Shown here piece by piece: positions 1 through 5,934 of a stretch of 17,064 nucleotides of DNA (position 1 is its first letter; each line of letters opens with the position of its first letter). The stretch comes from Prevotellaceae bacterium UBA7028. Its GTDB lineage: Bacteria; Bacteroidota; Bacteroidia; Bacteroidales; Bacteroidaceae. The position numbers and the translations under genes were made by a program. Under the pieces are notes generated by a model. The model ran no database searches, was not told the origin of the DNA, and saw nothing but the letters and a program-made list of their open reading frames with translations. The stretch spans positions 17,097-34,160 of the forward strand of contig DLBF01000073.1 in assembly GCA_002494215.1 (NCBI GenBank). Direction: 5' to 3'.

Positions 1-677
1 GGCCACATCCAGTTGTCCGTATCGCCTCCGAACTTACCCAAGGTGTTGGTGGCGGTGAAGACCAGTCGGATGTCGCGATATACCTTATATATACTTACAT
101 AGTAGGCATTGCCTCCGTAGAAGCTCTTTACCTGACAGTCCATGCCCGGGTTAGCCTTCTCGTAGTCCCTCTCTATGGCATTGCAGATGCTGTCGATATG
201 GTTTCTGTCCAGCTTACGAGGCTCGACGTCTGGGTTGGCACGATAGATACTGTCGAGTGCCATCATAACACGGGTGCTACACTCCTCTGTTCGTTGCAGG
301 AAGCGGACGAAGAGGCCCTCGGCAGGACGTTCCTCGGCATAGGAGTGCGCCACAAAGCCATTGGCAAGGATATCATCCTCGGGGGTAGAGAGCTTCTGGA
401 TAGCACCATAGCCGCAATGATGATTGGTGAATACCAGTCCATTGGGACTTACCACAACGCCAGAGCAGAAGTCGCCAAAGTCCACCACCGCATCCTTCAG
501 GCTCACGCCATCGGGGTTATAGAGTTCGTGCGGTGTAAGCTGCAGTCCCAGTCCCTTCATAGCCTGAGCCGTCTTGGCATCTATTCTGTTCAGCATCCAC
601 ATGCCTTCGTCTGCTTTTGCGTTGTCAACGCAAAAAACAAAACCCAGAACAGTAATAAAAAGAGTAATTTTATTCAT
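1..677 (-). CDS. S46 family dipeptidyl-peptidase (DPP7/DPP11-like), 5' part only
   Basis: This is the first 225 codons of a minus-strand gene that runs off the left edge. S46 enzymes are periplasmic serine exopeptidases that remove dipeptides from peptide N-termini and feed amino-acid fermentation in Bacteroidales. A signal peptide is visible, with a hydrophobic core and probable cleavage after AKA at residue 22, before DEGMW. The family signature around the catalytic histidine is present: GVVVSPNGLVFTNHHCGYG, with HH at 86-87. The visible part ends in GGDTDNWMW (residues 217-225), the conserved block that includes the catalytic aspartate region. The nucleophilic serine and the residue that separates DPP7 from DPP11 specificity lie outside the window. 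The ATG at 677 gives a proper signal peptide. It follows the helicase gene on the same strand after 55 bp. A 21-bp palindrome lies inside the signal-peptide codons. Confidence 0.93.
   Translation of the reverse strand, partial: MNKITLFITVLGFVFCVDNAKADEGMWMLNRIDAKTAQAMKGLGLQLTPHELYNPDGVSLKDAVVDFGDFCSGVVVSPNGLVFTNHHCGYGAIQKLSTPEDDILANGFVAHSYAEERPAEGLFVRFLQRTEECSTRVMMALDSIYRANPDVEPRKLDRNHIDSICNAIERDYEKANPGMDCQVKSFYGGNAYYVSIYKVYRDIRLVFTATNTLGKFGGDTDNWMW
615..635. repeat. Perfect inverted repeat inside the S46 signal-peptide codons
   Basis: TTTTGCGTTG (615-624) and CAACGCAAAA (626-635) are exact reverse complements around a single T. The repeat covers codons for the end of the signal peptide (CVDNAKA). 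It could form a hairpin in mRNA near the 5' end or act as a protein-binding site. Its role is unknown. Confidence 0.6.
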
Positions 678-700
678 AATTTATATTTTTAATCTTCATT

Positions 701-731
701 CCCCTCCTCCTTTGGGGGAGCTGGAGGGGGC
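701..731. repeat. GC-rich hairpin E1 between the helicase and S46 genes
   Basis: CCCCTCC (701-707) pairs with GGAGGGG (723-729) around a pyrimidine/purine-rich loop. It sits directly beside the helicase stop codon (733-735) and fills most of the 55-bp gap. Its core, TTTGGGGGAGC, also occurs in copy E3 (3521-3557). It could act as a terminator or mRNA stabiliser for the helicase transcript, but no clear U-tract follows on the minus strand. Confidence 0.55.
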
Positions 732-732
732 T

Positions 733-2595
733 TTATTTCTTCTTGGGTCTTCTTCTCGCCCATCCCTCTTCGGGGTGCAGGAACTGCATCCAGTCGGATT
801 TGTCGAACTTCTTGGTGTTCTTCTCATCTCTTTTTGAGGTGCTCTTCTCCTCCTTTACTCTTTTGTCTTTTTTGAATTTTGAATTTTGAATTTTGGAGTT
901 CTTCTCCCCTCTCTTGGAGGGGGCGGGGGAGGCTTTTCCCTTGCCAGCAGGTTCGCTTCTGTCTACTACTACACTGCGGCCTTTGATGGTGACACCATGT
1001 TTCATGGCCTTGATGACACGATCGGCATCTTCATTTTTCACCTCCACAAAGGCAAAGCTCTTCATCAGGTCGATACGACCAATCTCCACCTTGTCACCCT
1101 TGACATTGGTGTTAATCAGGCCCATAATCTCGCGTGCATACATTTTGTCAATCTTTCCCACGTTCAGGAATAGACGCGTATAGCCCTCCTCGGGGGTGTG
1201 GTCGCTTTTCTTACGAGAACCCTTTTCGCCTTTTTCGGAGCCAGAAACGGCCTCTATCTCCGGTGCATTGGCGTAATATTGAAGGAAACGGCCGAACTCA
1301 CGACTCAGCACACGCTTGATAAGGTCATCCTTATCCAGCCAAGCCCAACGCCTCTGTACCTCGTCCATGAAGGGAGCAATCTCCTCCTCATCCACTTCTA
1401 CACGTTCTATATCGTCTATCACATGATAAAGTTGCTTGCTGCAAATCTCGCGAGGTTCGGGCAAGGTGCCTTTCTCGAACTGCTTCTGTATCACCTTCTC
1501 CACCTGACGGATACGTCCTCTCTCCCTGAGGTTGATGATACAGAGGCTGGTGCCCTTCTTGCCGGCACGACCCGTACGACCACTACGATGGGTGTAGTTC
1601 TCCACATCATCGGGCATACCGTAGTTGATGACATGCGTCAGGTCGTCCACATCCAAACCTCTGGCAGCCACATCCGTAGCGACGAGCAACTGGGTGCGAT
1701 GCTTGCGGAACTTCTGCATGGTTAGGTCGCGTTGCTGCTGGGAAAGGTCGCCATGCAAGGCATCCGCATTATAGCCGTCGCGAATCAGGTTATCTGCCAC
1801 CTCCTGTGTCTCCATTCGGGTGCGACAGAAGATGATGGCATAGATACGAGGATAGAAGTCCACCAAGCGTTTCAGGGCCAAGTACTTATCCTTGGCATGC
1901 ACCATATAATAGATGTGATTCACGTGTTCGGCACCCTCGTTGCGGCTGCCCACCTGAATCTCGCGTTTCTCCTTTAGATAGTTCTGCGCTATGCGCTCTA
2001 TCTCCTTGCTCATGGTAGCACTGAAGAGCAGGGTGCGGTGTCCCTCAGGAACACCTTCGAGGATAGCATCCAGTTCCTCCTGGAAACCCATGGAGAGCAT
2101 CTCGTCTGCCTCATCCAGCACCACGTACTGAATCTGCGAGAGGTCGGCAGCTCCACGTTTCATCAGATCGACCAATCTACCAGGGGTGGCAACAATGACA
2201 TCTACCCCAGCCTTCAAGGCACGAATCTGCGGTTCAATGTTGGCTCCGCCATACACAGGCAGGATGGTCAGGTTAGGCAAATATTTGCCAAAACCCTCCA
2301 TATCATCGGAGATTTGTATGCAAAGCTCACGTGTAGGAGAAAGGATAACGGCAGAAGGGGACCCCTTCCCCTCTATGGGGAGGCCTTCATCAGAAAGGAG
2401 ATGTAACAACGGTAAACCGTATGCGGCAGTCTTACCCGTTCCCGTTTGGGCAAGGGCAACCAAATCTGCACTTTCCTCTTTGTTCAACAAAAAGGGGAGA
2501 ACGGCCTCCTGAACAGGCATAGGATGCTCATATCCCTGTTCCTCAATAGCTTGCAGGAGCTCTGAGCAGAGCCCCAATTCTTTAAATGTACTCAT
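733..2595 (-). CDS. DEAD-box ATP-dependent RNA helicase with DbpA RNA-binding domain (DeaD/CsdA-like)
   Basis: This is a cytoplasmic RNA helicase that remodels RNA, probably in ribosome assembly or cold adaptation. From the ATG at 2595 it has 620 residues. Motifs in order: Q-motif region (FKELGL...PMPVQEAVLPFLL), Walker A AQTGTGKT (~49-56), PTREL (~87-91), TPGR (~137), DEAD (~161-164), SAT (~192), then the helicase C domain with LHGDLSQQQRD, VATDVAARGLDV and HRSGRTGRAG. A DbpA-type RRM-like domain follows at about 470-555 (YTRLFLNVGKIDKMY...). A lysine-rich tail ends the protein. A longer reading starts at TTG 2607, but that codon falls in the promoter's TAnnTTTG, so ATG 2595 is preferred. 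Two repeats have entered the coding sequence: GC-rich element E2 plus a 7-bp array in the tail, and a GC-rich palindrome (E4) between Walker A and PTREL. Confidence 0.95.
   Translation of the reverse strand: MSTFKELGLCSELLQAIEEQGYEHPMPVQEAVLPFLLNKEESADLVALAQTGTGKTAAYGLPLLHLLSDEGLPIEGKGSPSAVILSPTRELCIQISDDMEGFGKYLPNLTILPVYGGANIEPQIRALKAGVDVIVATPGRLVDLMKRGAADLSQIQYVVLDEADEMLSMGFQEELDAILEGVPEGHRTLLFSATMSKEIERIAQNYLKEKREIQVGSRNEGAEHVNHIYYMVHAKDKYLALKRLVDFYPRIYAIIFCRTRMETQEVADNLIRDGYNADALHGDLSQQQRDLTMQKFRKHRTQLLVATDVAARGLDVDDLTHVINYGMPDDVENYTHRSGRTGRAGKKGTSLCIINLRERGRIRQVEKVIQKQFEKGTLPEPREICSKQLYHVIDDIERVEVDEEEIAPFMDEVQRRWAWLDKDDLIKRVLSREFGRFLQYYANAPEIEAVSGSEKGEKGSRKKSDHTPEEGYTRLFLNVGKIDKMYAREIMGLINTNVKGDKVEIGRIDLMKSFAFVEVKNEDADRVIKAMKHGVTIKGRSVVVDRSEPAGKGKASPAPSKRGEKNSKIQNSKFKKDKRVKEEKSTSKRDEKNTKKFDKSDWMQFLHPEEGWARRRPKKK
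870..897. repeat. 7-bp array H1 (TTTTGAA x3 plus TTTTGGA), inside the helicase tail
   Basis: G recurs at 874, 881, 888 and 895. On the coding strand the unit is TTCAAAA. Because 7 is not a multiple of 3, it reads through all frames and encodes SKIQNSKF in the disordered tail. The GC-rich element E2 lies a few bases upstream on the coding strand. Confidence 0.8.
906..936. repeat. GC-rich element E2, inside the helicase tail
   Basis: This stretch reads CCCCTCTCTTGGAGGGGGCG and continues GGGGAGGCTTTT on the plus strand. It resembles E1 and E3 in composition and order (CCCCTC... GGAGGGGG... GGCTT). It is translated on the minus strand as KASPAPSKRGE in the low-complexity C-terminal tail. Confidence 0.45.
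2353..2387. repeat. GC-rich palindromic insertion E4, inside the helicase core domain
   Basis: This region contains GGGGACCCC and CCCCTCTATGGGG inverted segments. It encodes EGLPIEGKGSPS, a short stretch between Walker A and the PTREL motif that does not look like core helicase sequence. It is a divergent, possible fourth member of the E1-E3 family. Confidence 0.3.
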
Positions 2596-2604
2596 ATTCG
2601 GCGG

Positions 2605-2612
2605 CAAAGTTA
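2605..2612 (-). promoter_or_regulatory. Promoter -7 element for the helicase gene
   Basis: The minus strand reads TAACTTTG, matching the Bacteroidetes -7 consensus TAnnTTTG. It ends 9 nt before the ATG at 2595, so the predicted transcript has almost no leader. I found no good TTG at the -33 distance. Confidence 0.6.
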
Positions 2613-2622
2613 CGATATTAAG

Positions 2623-2657
2623 TTGAAAATTGAGAATTGAAAGTTGAAAATTAAAAG
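2623..2657. repeat. 7-bp array H2 (TTGAAAA-type units), helicase/patatin divergent gap
   Basis: Five units: TTGAAAA, TTGAGAA, TTGAAAG, TTGAAAA, TTAAAAG. G recurs at 2625, 2632, 2639 and 2646. The fourth unit supplies the TTG that serves as the -33 box of the patatin promoter. Confidence 0.85.
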
Positions 2658-2673
2658 TTATTTTATAATTTTG
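2644..2673 (+). promoter_or_regulatory. Promoter of the patatin-like gene
   Basis: TTG (2644-2646), then 19 bp, then TAATTTTG (2666-2673). This fits the Bacteroidetes sigma-ABfr consensus (TTG, 19-21 bp, TAnnTTTG). The -7 box ends only 5 nt before the ATG at 2679, which predicts a near-leaderless mRNA. Confidence 0.75.
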
Positions 2674-2678
2674 CGGGC

Positions 2679-3563
2679 ATGAAGAAAGGATTGGTTTTAG
2701 AAGGAGGTGGCCTGCGGGCGTTGTTCACTGCAGGTGTAACCGATGTGATGATGGAGAACCAGATAAAGTTCGACGGACTGATTGGTGTCTCTGCCGGTGC
2801 AACCTTTGGGTGTAACTATAAGTCGGAGCAGATTGGTCGTGCCCTACGTTATAACATTGCCTATAAGGACGACCCCAGGTATATGAGCTGGCGCTCGTTC
2901 CTGAAAACAGGTGATCTGGTAGGTGCCGAGTTTAGCTATCATGTTCTGCCCAATGAGTTGGACATCTTTGATTACGAAACCTTCCGTCGTAATCCCATGG
3001 AGTTCCATATAGTCTGCACGGATGCGGAAACGGGAGAGCCCGTGTATAAGCAGTTGGATGATATGACCAGCGAGGGGCTCGACTGGATTCGTGCCTCGGC
3101 CTCTATGCCCATTGTCTCTAGGCCTGTTTGTCTGGGAGGAAGAAAGCTTTTGGACGGTGGAATCGTTAATTCTATCCCTCTGAAACATTTTCAGGAACTG
3201 GGTTACGAGCGCAATATCGTGGTGCTGACCCAGCCCAAGGGTTTCTTTAAAAAGCGTACCAAGCTGATGCCCCTCTTCCACCTGACCATGCGCAAATACC
3301 CTGCTATCATAAAGGCAATGGGACGCAGACACCTGATGTACAATGAGCAGCTTCGCTACTTAGCAGAGGAGGAGCGCAAAGGCAATACCCTGCTCATCTA
3401 TCCGGAAGACACTCTCCCCATCGGGCGCACAGAACAGAACGAAGAAAAAATGAAAAAAGTCTACATGTTAGGTAGAAAATGTGCTGAAGAAAACTTAGAA
3501 AAAATAAAAAAGTTTTTCAAGGCCCCTCTCCCCGCTCCCCCAAAAGGGGAGAGCCCCGTATAG
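2679..3563 (+). CDS. Patatin-like phospholipase (RssA/YjjU-type)
   Basis: This is a patatin-family serine lipid acyl hydrolase of 294 residues, probably cytoplasmic because no signal peptide is seen. The oxyanion-hole glycine run EGGGLR (8-13), the nucleophile elbow GVSAG with Ser38, and the catalytic DGG with Asp159 (LLDGGIVNSIP) complete the Ser-Asp dyad. The family hydrolyses phospholipids or related acyl esters; the substrate here cannot be read. The ATG at 2679 lies 5 nt after the promoter. The last 13 residues (APLPAPPKGESPV) are encoded entirely by the GC-rich hairpin element E3 and look like an acquired tail. The PfkB kinase follows on the same strand after about 50 bp. Confidence 0.92.
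   Translation: MKKGLVLEGGGLRALFTAGVTDVMMENQIKFDGLIGVSAGATFGCNYKSEQIGRALRYNIAYKDDPRYMSWRSFLKTGDLVGAEFSYHVLPNELDIFDYETFRRNPMEFHIVCTDAETGEPVYKQLDDMTSEGLDWIRASASMPIVSRPVCLGGRKLLDGGIVNSIPLKHFQELGYERNIVVLTQPKGFFKKRTKLMPLFHLTMRKYPAIIKAMGRRHLMYNEQLRYLAEEERKGNTLLIYPEDTLPIGRTEQNEEKMKKVYMLGRKCAEENLEKIKKFFKAPLPAPPKGESPV
3521..3557. repeat. GC-rich hairpin E3 forming the patatin gene's 3' end
   Basis: CTCTCCCC (3526-3533) pairs with GGGGAGAG (3546-3553) around GCTCCCCCAAAA, 8 bp of stem. The reverse complement shares the TTTTGGGGGAGC core with E1. It ends just before the TAG at 3561-3563 and is translated as the last residues of the phospholipase. It may also end or stabilise the transcript. Confidence 0.6.
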
Positions 3564-3615
3564 CTGGTAATAGCGTTTTAAGTCATCCCAGTTTTCGATT
3601 TTTACGTTATTTCGA

Positions 3616-4584
3616 ATGGCGTCCAATTATGAATTGTGGATTATGAATTATGAATTAAACAAAGTACTTGGAGTCGGTGAGACTATTCTTGATATCCTGT
3701 TTAAGAATAATCAGCCGGTGGCAGCTGTGCCTGGTGGCAGCAGCTTTAATAGTATTATCAGTGTGGGAAGGGCAGGCGTTCCCTGTGCCTTCGTAGGCTA
3801 TACCGGAGCAGATGTTGTGGGGCAGCAGACGGTAGATTTTATGCACAAGAATGGCGTATCCACCGAATATTTTGAAGTCAGAGAGGAAGAGAAAAGTGCC
3901 GTCAGTCTGGCTTTCCTGAACGAAAAGGGAGATGCCAACTATGTCTTCTACAAACAGCCACCTTTGGCCAAGCCCGACTGGAAAGCACCAAGCCTCCAAG
4001 CTAACGATATTCTGCTGCTCAGTTCGTACTATGCTATCTGCAAAGGAACACGCCCCATGATAACCCAACTATTGGAGGAAGCGAACAAGGCAGAGGCTAT
4101 CGTATATTACGATGTGAACTTCCGTCCGAGCCACGTTCACGAATTAGAGGCGCTGATGCCCAACATCCATGGCAACTTCGGGATGAGCAACATCGTGAGG
4201 GGTAGTGCCGATGACTTCGAGACCATGTACGGGACTCGAGATGCCAGCCTCATCTACCAACAGCATATACAGCCACACTGCCCCATCTTTATCTGCACAG
4301 CTGGAGCAGGGAAGATAGAGGTGCGCACACCGGGGAAGGGTTATACCTTCGAGGCACCACATATAGATAATGTAATAAGTACAGTTGGGGCAGGTGACAG
4401 CTTTAATGCGGGCTTCTCCTGTGCCCTTATCTGGATGGGGATAACAAAAGAAATGCTCCCTAACCTAACGGAGGAGCAATGGAAAAACCTTATCAATATC
4501 GCCTGCCAGTTTGCCGGTAATGCTTGCCAGAGTAAGGAGAACTATGTTTGCGAAGGCTTTAAGCCTTCTTTGAATGAAGAATGA
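3616..4584 (+). CDS. PfkB-family carbohydrate kinase (fructokinase/ribokinase-like)
   Basis: This is a cytoplasmic ATP-dependent sugar or nucleoside kinase of up to 322 residues. PfkB hallmarks: the N-terminal sugar-binding block with GGSSFNSIISVGRAG; DVNFRPS mid-protein; and the C-terminal signature STVGAGDSFNAGF, where GAGD holds the catalytic base and anion hole. The substrate cannot be assigned. The start is uncertain. ATG 3616 gives MASNYELWI..., while ATG 3643 gives MNYELNKVLGVGETILD, closer to a normal PfkB N-terminus. The codons between them are a 7-bp AATTATG array, so the longer N-terminus is probably not functional sequence. The stop codon TGA is itself the first unit boundary of a TGAAGAA array, giving the tail NEE. 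Confidence 0.92.
   Translation: MASNYELWIMNYELNKVLGVGETILDILFKNNQPVAAVPGGSSFNSIISVGRAGVPCAFVGYTGADVVGQQTVDFMHKNGVSTEYFEVREEEKSAVSLAFLNEKGDANYVFYKQPPLAKPDWKAPSLQANDILLLSSYYAICKGTRPMITQLLEEANKAEAIVYYDVNFRPSHVHELEALMPNIHGNFGMSNIVRGSADDFETMYGTRDASLIYQQHIQPHCPIFICTAGAGKIEVRTPGKGYTFEAPHIDNVISTVGAGDSFNAGFSCALIWMGITKEMLPNLTEEQWKNLINIACQFAGNACQSKENYVCEGFKPSLNEE
3625..3659. repeat. 7-bp array H3 (AATTATG-type units) at the kinase start
   Basis: G recurs at 3631, 3638, 3645 and 3652. Units: AATTATG, AATTGTG, GATTATG, AATTATG, then AATTAAA. The array covers both possible ATG starts of the kinase and would encode SNYELWIMNYEL. Confidence 0.8.
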
Positions 4585-4609
4585 AGAATGAAGAGTGAAG
4601 AATGAAGAA
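4575..4609. repeat. 7-bp array H4 (TGAAGAA x5) at the kinase stop codon
   Basis: Units of TGAAGAA, one of them TGAAGAG, start at 4575, 4582, 4589, 4596 and 4603. The second unit supplies the kinase stop codon (4582-4584). The array runs into AGAATTTGCTACCGC (4606-4620), a sequence that recurs at 16605-16619. Confidence 0.85.
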
Positions 4610-4643
4610 TTTGCTACCGCGGCAGATATTTCTCAATTCTTCA
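4603..4643. terminator. Candidate bidirectional terminator between kinase and regulator
   Basis: TGAAGAATT (4603-4611) and AATTCTTCA (4635-4643) are exact 9-bp inverted arms enclosing a GC-rich loop with CCGCGG. It lies between two convergent genes, where a shared terminator is expected. No long T-run follows on either side, so the call is tentative. Confidence 0.35.
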
Positions 4644-4678
4644 GCCAAACAGCCAATCTACTAAACAGCCAAATACAC

Positions 4679-5653
4679 TTAAACAGAAATCTCGTCCAGA
4701 TTAACCAACCCGTTTACCAAGGCATAGATGGTGAGGGCGGCGGGGCTATGAATCTGCAGCTTACGACTGATATTGCGTCTGTGCGTCATAACCGTATTGA
4801 CAGAGATGAACAAGGCATCGGCAATCTCCTTATTGGAAAGTCCCTTGGCCACCTGCACCACAATATCCTTTTCGCGTTCGCTTAGGTCGTTTGAAGATGG
4901 AGCATTCTTGTCATCATCCTCCTCTTCGCTCTCGACCTCTGTGCCACCTGCCTGACGAACTTTGAATTCCAACCTGCGTACGCACTCGGCAAAAAGTGTA
5001 TCTTCCATGTGGCAGTGTGTAAGCAAATCCTCCTCGGTCATAAAGATATCCATCAACACTTCGCCCATCAGCTGAGCCGCATTATCGTTGGGATAATACT
5101 TGATGATGATGTTCTTCAGTTCAGCAATACTCTTTTCTAGTGAGGCGTGATTATCCTCGTGCTGACGGACTACCACATCGAAGGTATCCGCACCTACCTT
5201 GCCACTGAGCAGATTCTCGACGAAGGGATGCACATGAGAATCCTCGTAGCGCATGTGACGCCCCACCTCGGCAGCATACTCATCATAGAATTTGAGTATC
5301 AGCATGGCAATCTGGTTGGAGGAAGAGCAGTCGATAGCCTCCAAGAGTTTGCGACGGATATTAGGTAGGCGGAAGTCCACGAAGTAAGAGTGCGAGTTCT
5401 TGAGGTAACGCATCAGGCAGGGCAAGTCGATCTGCTCCACCATCTCGTTGATGTGTGCATGAGCCGCATCCTTCACGTAGTTTACCACCGTGAGGAAGGT
5501 AGTTACATCTACTCCGGCTTCCTTACAAGTCTCTCCCACTGTCTTATTACCAAATCCCAGTGTAATGCCAAAACGTCCAAGCATCTGCAACATGCGATAG
5601 TCATCGCTGATGACATCGCTCATAGGGTCCAGCTCGTGATATTTCTCTGTCAT
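4679..5653 (-). CDS. Di-iron hemerythrin (RIC/YtfE/ScdA-like) - LuxR HTH fusion regulator
   Basis: This is a cytoplasmic transcription regulator of 324 residues. Residues ~20-75 resemble the ScdA N-terminal domain (RFGITLGFGNKTVGETCKEAGVD). Residues ~80-230 form a hemerythrin-like four-helix domain. Likely di-iron ligands are H88, H133 and E137 (HMRYE), H165 in RQHEDNH, and H213 and E217 (HCHME). Order and spacing closely follow E. coli YtfE (H84, H129, E133, H160, H204, E208). After an acidic linker (EVESEEEDDDKN), residues ~257-322 are a LuxR/GerE HTH (LSEREKDIVVQVAKGLSNKE...). RIC proteins respond to NO and oxidative damage of iron centres, so the fusion should sense NO, O2 or iron. It is divergent from the iron/cytochrome run and probably controls it. 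The P. gingivalis LuxR-type haemin regulator CdhR may be related; I could not verify this. Confidence 0.9.
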   Translation of the reverse strand: MTEKYHELDPMSDVISDDYRMLQMLGRFGITLGFGNKTVGETCKEAGVDVTTFLTVVNYVKDAAHAHINEMVEQIDLPCLMRYLKNSHSYFVDFRLPNIRRKLLEAIDCSSSNQIAMLILKFYDEYAAEVGRHMRYEDSHVHPFVENLLSGKVGADTFDVVVRQHEDNHASLEKSIAELKNIIIKYYPNDNAAQLMGEVLMDIFMTEEDLLTHCHMEDTLFAECVRRLEFKVRQAGGTEVESEEEDDDKNAPSSNDLSEREKDIVVQVAKGLSNKEIADALFISVNTVMTHRRNISRKLQIHSPAALTIYALVNGLVNLDEISV

Positions 5654-5675
5654 CGTATCAATTGTTTTTCTGGTG

Positions 5676-5683
5676 CAAAGTTA
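5676..5683 (-). promoter_or_regulatory. Promoter -7 element of the hemerythrin-LuxR gene
   Basis: The minus strand reads TAACTTTG, matching TAnnTTTG. It lies 22 nt before the ATG at 5653. No TTG is seen at the expected -33 distance, so the promoter may need an activator. Confidence 0.6.
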
Positions 5684-5744
5684 CAACAAAAGTTCACAAA
5701 AACCACTATTATTCATTATCTGAATGCTTCACGCATCCGCAAAA

Positions 5745-5760
5745 TCATCAAAAGTGGGTA
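5745..5760 (+). promoter_or_regulatory. Candidate operator, copy 1
   Basis: TCATCAAAAGTGGGTA, 15 of 16 identical to the sequence at 5824-5839. It lies between the two divergent promoters, 61 bp beyond the regulator's -7 box. It is a candidate binding site for the hemerythrin-LuxR protein or another regulator; no published match is known to me. Confidence 0.45.
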
Positions 5761-5823
5761 GGTACCATTTCCGTAATGAAGAAGCCGGAGAGGCTACGCC
5801 TGCTTATCAGACCGACCCGCTAT

Positions 5824-5839
5824 TCATCAAAAATGGGTA
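5824..5839 (+). promoter_or_regulatory. Candidate operator, copy 2
   Basis: TCATCAAAAATGGGTA, same orientation as copy 1, start-to-start distance 79 bp. It ends 45 bp before the -33 TTG of the barrel promoter, a position suited to activation. Confidence 0.45.
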
Positions 5840-5884
5840 AAAAGAAAGGACGTTTCCTGAGATAGATTTCATAGAATTTGTGTA

Positions 5885-5915
5885 TTGCGGGACTTCAAAA
5901 CACGACGTAACTTTG
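5885..5915 (+). promoter_or_regulatory. Promoter of the outer-membrane barrel / imelysin run
   Basis: TTG (5885-5887), 20 bp, TAACTTTG (5908-5915): a textbook Bacteroidetes promoter. The ATG at 5935 follows 19 nt after the -7 box. It probably drives the barrel gene and possibly the genes downstream. Confidence 0.8.
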
Positions 5916-5934
5916 CACCCGGAAACCAAAACAC

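Larger units (their letters stand above)
5654..5934. other. Divergent regulatory region between the regulator and the outer-membrane barrel
   Basis: This 281-bp gap contains no convincing gene. It holds the regulator's -7 box near one end, a full promoter for the barrel gene near the other, and two near-identical 16-bp direct repeats between them. Confidence 0.7.

Noticed and set aside
198..692. Plus-strand open frame opposite the S46 gene
   Set aside because: It is antisense to a clear S46 peptidase with signal peptide and family motifs, and its own sequence resembles no family.
2596..2607. TTG start at 2607 for the helicase (MPPN extension)
   Set aside because: The TTG is part of the TAACTTTG promoter box; ATG at 2595 gives a normal DEAD-box N-terminus.
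4144..4362. Minus-strand open frame in the kinase gene
   Set aside because: Antisense shadow of PfkB; no motif, no promoter.
4575..4609. Direct repeats considered as a CRISPR array
   Set aside because: Units are only 7 bp and contiguous, without spacers; no cas genes are present. The same applies to all other heptad arrays.
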